NCBI GenBank assembly: GCA_030220185.1
Contig: JASPKZ010007250.1
Location: 3,979,501 to 4,043,500, forward strand
Source of the DNA: Diploptera punctata
Taxonomy: Eukaryota; Arthropoda; Insecta; Blattodea; Blaberidae
DNA: 64,000 nucleotides
Reading direction: 5' to 3'
Part shown: positions 63,510 to 64,000 of the stretch, one piece after another
Numbering within the stretch: position 1 is the stretch's first letter
Layout of the letters: each line of letters starts with the position of its first letter
Position numbers and translations under genes: made by a program
Notes under the pieces: model-generated
What the model saw: only the letters and a program-made list of their open reading frames with translations
What the model was told of the DNA's origin: nothing
Databases searched by the model: none

Positions 63510-63870
63510 TTTTAGGGGTTATATTTATTCACTCTTGTCCCAAGGGTCGTGGGTCAAACCCGGCCGGGGAAATTAATTTTTAAGATGAAAAAAACCAAGG
63601 AACAAGTCCTCCGGGAGGGACTTTAAGCCGTGGGTGTCGAATCTGATTTTCAGGCTCGTAAAAGATCCTTAAGCCTGAATAAAGAGGCCTCTAAGCAAAA
63701 TTTACCGACATTAACGTCCTAGTAATACCTTAGTTGCCTCTTAGATGTCTCATTGAGTCGTTGTGTTAACCGCAAGTCACTCATGACATCTCTGAGCAAA
63801 TAAGATAACTAAATAACTTGGCCTAGTAATATCTTACAAAGGAGAGGCTATGGCTCAGCATTACAGCATT
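63510..63870 (+). mobile_element. SINE-A, diverged copy
   Basis: GGGTCAAACCCGGCCGGGG, AACAAGTCCTCCGGGAGGGA, TTTCAGGCTCGTAAAAGATC, GCCTCTAAGCAAAATTTACC and CCGCAAGTCACTCATGACAT; head partly lost. It ends in CATTACAGATAGATT and an (ATT)n run at 63,881-63,938. Confidence 0.8.
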
Positions 63871-63878
63871 ACAGATAG

Positions 63879-63935
<57 letters not shown>

Positions 63936-63943
63936 GTTGTTAT

Positions 63944-64000
63944 TATGTCCACCGCAGTGGTCTCGAGCTACAGTACTGCCTTATCACGCAGCGGACCCGG
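63944..64000 (+). mobile_element. SINE-C, cut by the window end
   Basis: GTCCACCGCAGTGGTCTCGA and TATCACGCAGCGGACCCGG, the first 57 bp of SINE-C. Confidence 0.75.

Overview
This window is intergenic, transposon-saturated DNA from a eukaryote, most likely an insect. The mix of elements (an abundant YADD LINE whose ORF ends in a GRPRMRWEN-type tail, several tRNA-derived SINEs, Penelope-like, Tigger, Helitron and hAT-like remnants, and very many ATT/TA microsatellites) reminds me of cockroach or termite genomes such as Periplaneta. That attribution rests on memory and inference. I found no convincing host gene, rRNA gene, functional tRNA gene, CRISPR array or bacterial-type operon. Every recognisable coding trace is a fossil or truncated copy of a mobile element.

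Layout. 1-8.9 kb: LINE 3' ends, SINE-A and SINE-D copies, and the first of three copies of a long dispersed repeat (unit U). 8.9-15.5 kb: unit U copies 2 and 3, a hAT-like MITE, and an antisense LINE-A. 15.5-22 kb: repeat family G, a degenerate LINE, a Helitron-like piece, SINE-B, a palindromic pair of tRNA-Tyr-like sequences, and a 165-bp tandem repeat. 22.7-23.6 kb: an inverted Penelope-like element (PLE) carrying a hammerhead-ribozyme core, inside an antisense LINE-A. 24-36 kb: LINE fragments, foldback elements and a TIR element carrying a coding exon. 37.8-41.4 kb: a pseudogene of a repeated unnamed protein family and a Tigger transposon. 42.4-47.2 kb: a Helitron-like element split by LINE-A, then the best LINE-A copy, a clean 397-codon reverse transcriptase reading frame with 10-bp target-site duplications. 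48-60 kb: SINE-A, B, C, D and E copies, family G with a cruciform, microsatellites, and one LINE inserted in another. 60-64 kb: a LINE containing a 737-bp MITE, then a 722-bp non-coding insertion holding two inverted pairs of hammerhead modules, then more LINE and SINE.

The most interesting content is the ribozyme system. At 22.8 and 61.8 kb there are two unrelated insertions of about 715 bp, each with an exact 13-bp target-site duplication. Both are built from inverted modules. Four modules keep a complete hammerhead core (CUGANGA, stem II, GAAA, self-complementary GGCC as stem III, UA or UU, stem I) and two are visibly broken. All are followed by a shared GTTGAGG...AACG/GACG tail. The first is recognisably PLE-derived. 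The second has no coding sequence and looks like a non-autonomous, retrozyme-like derivative. Elsewhere, nested insertions with readable target-site duplications give a relative history of the locus.
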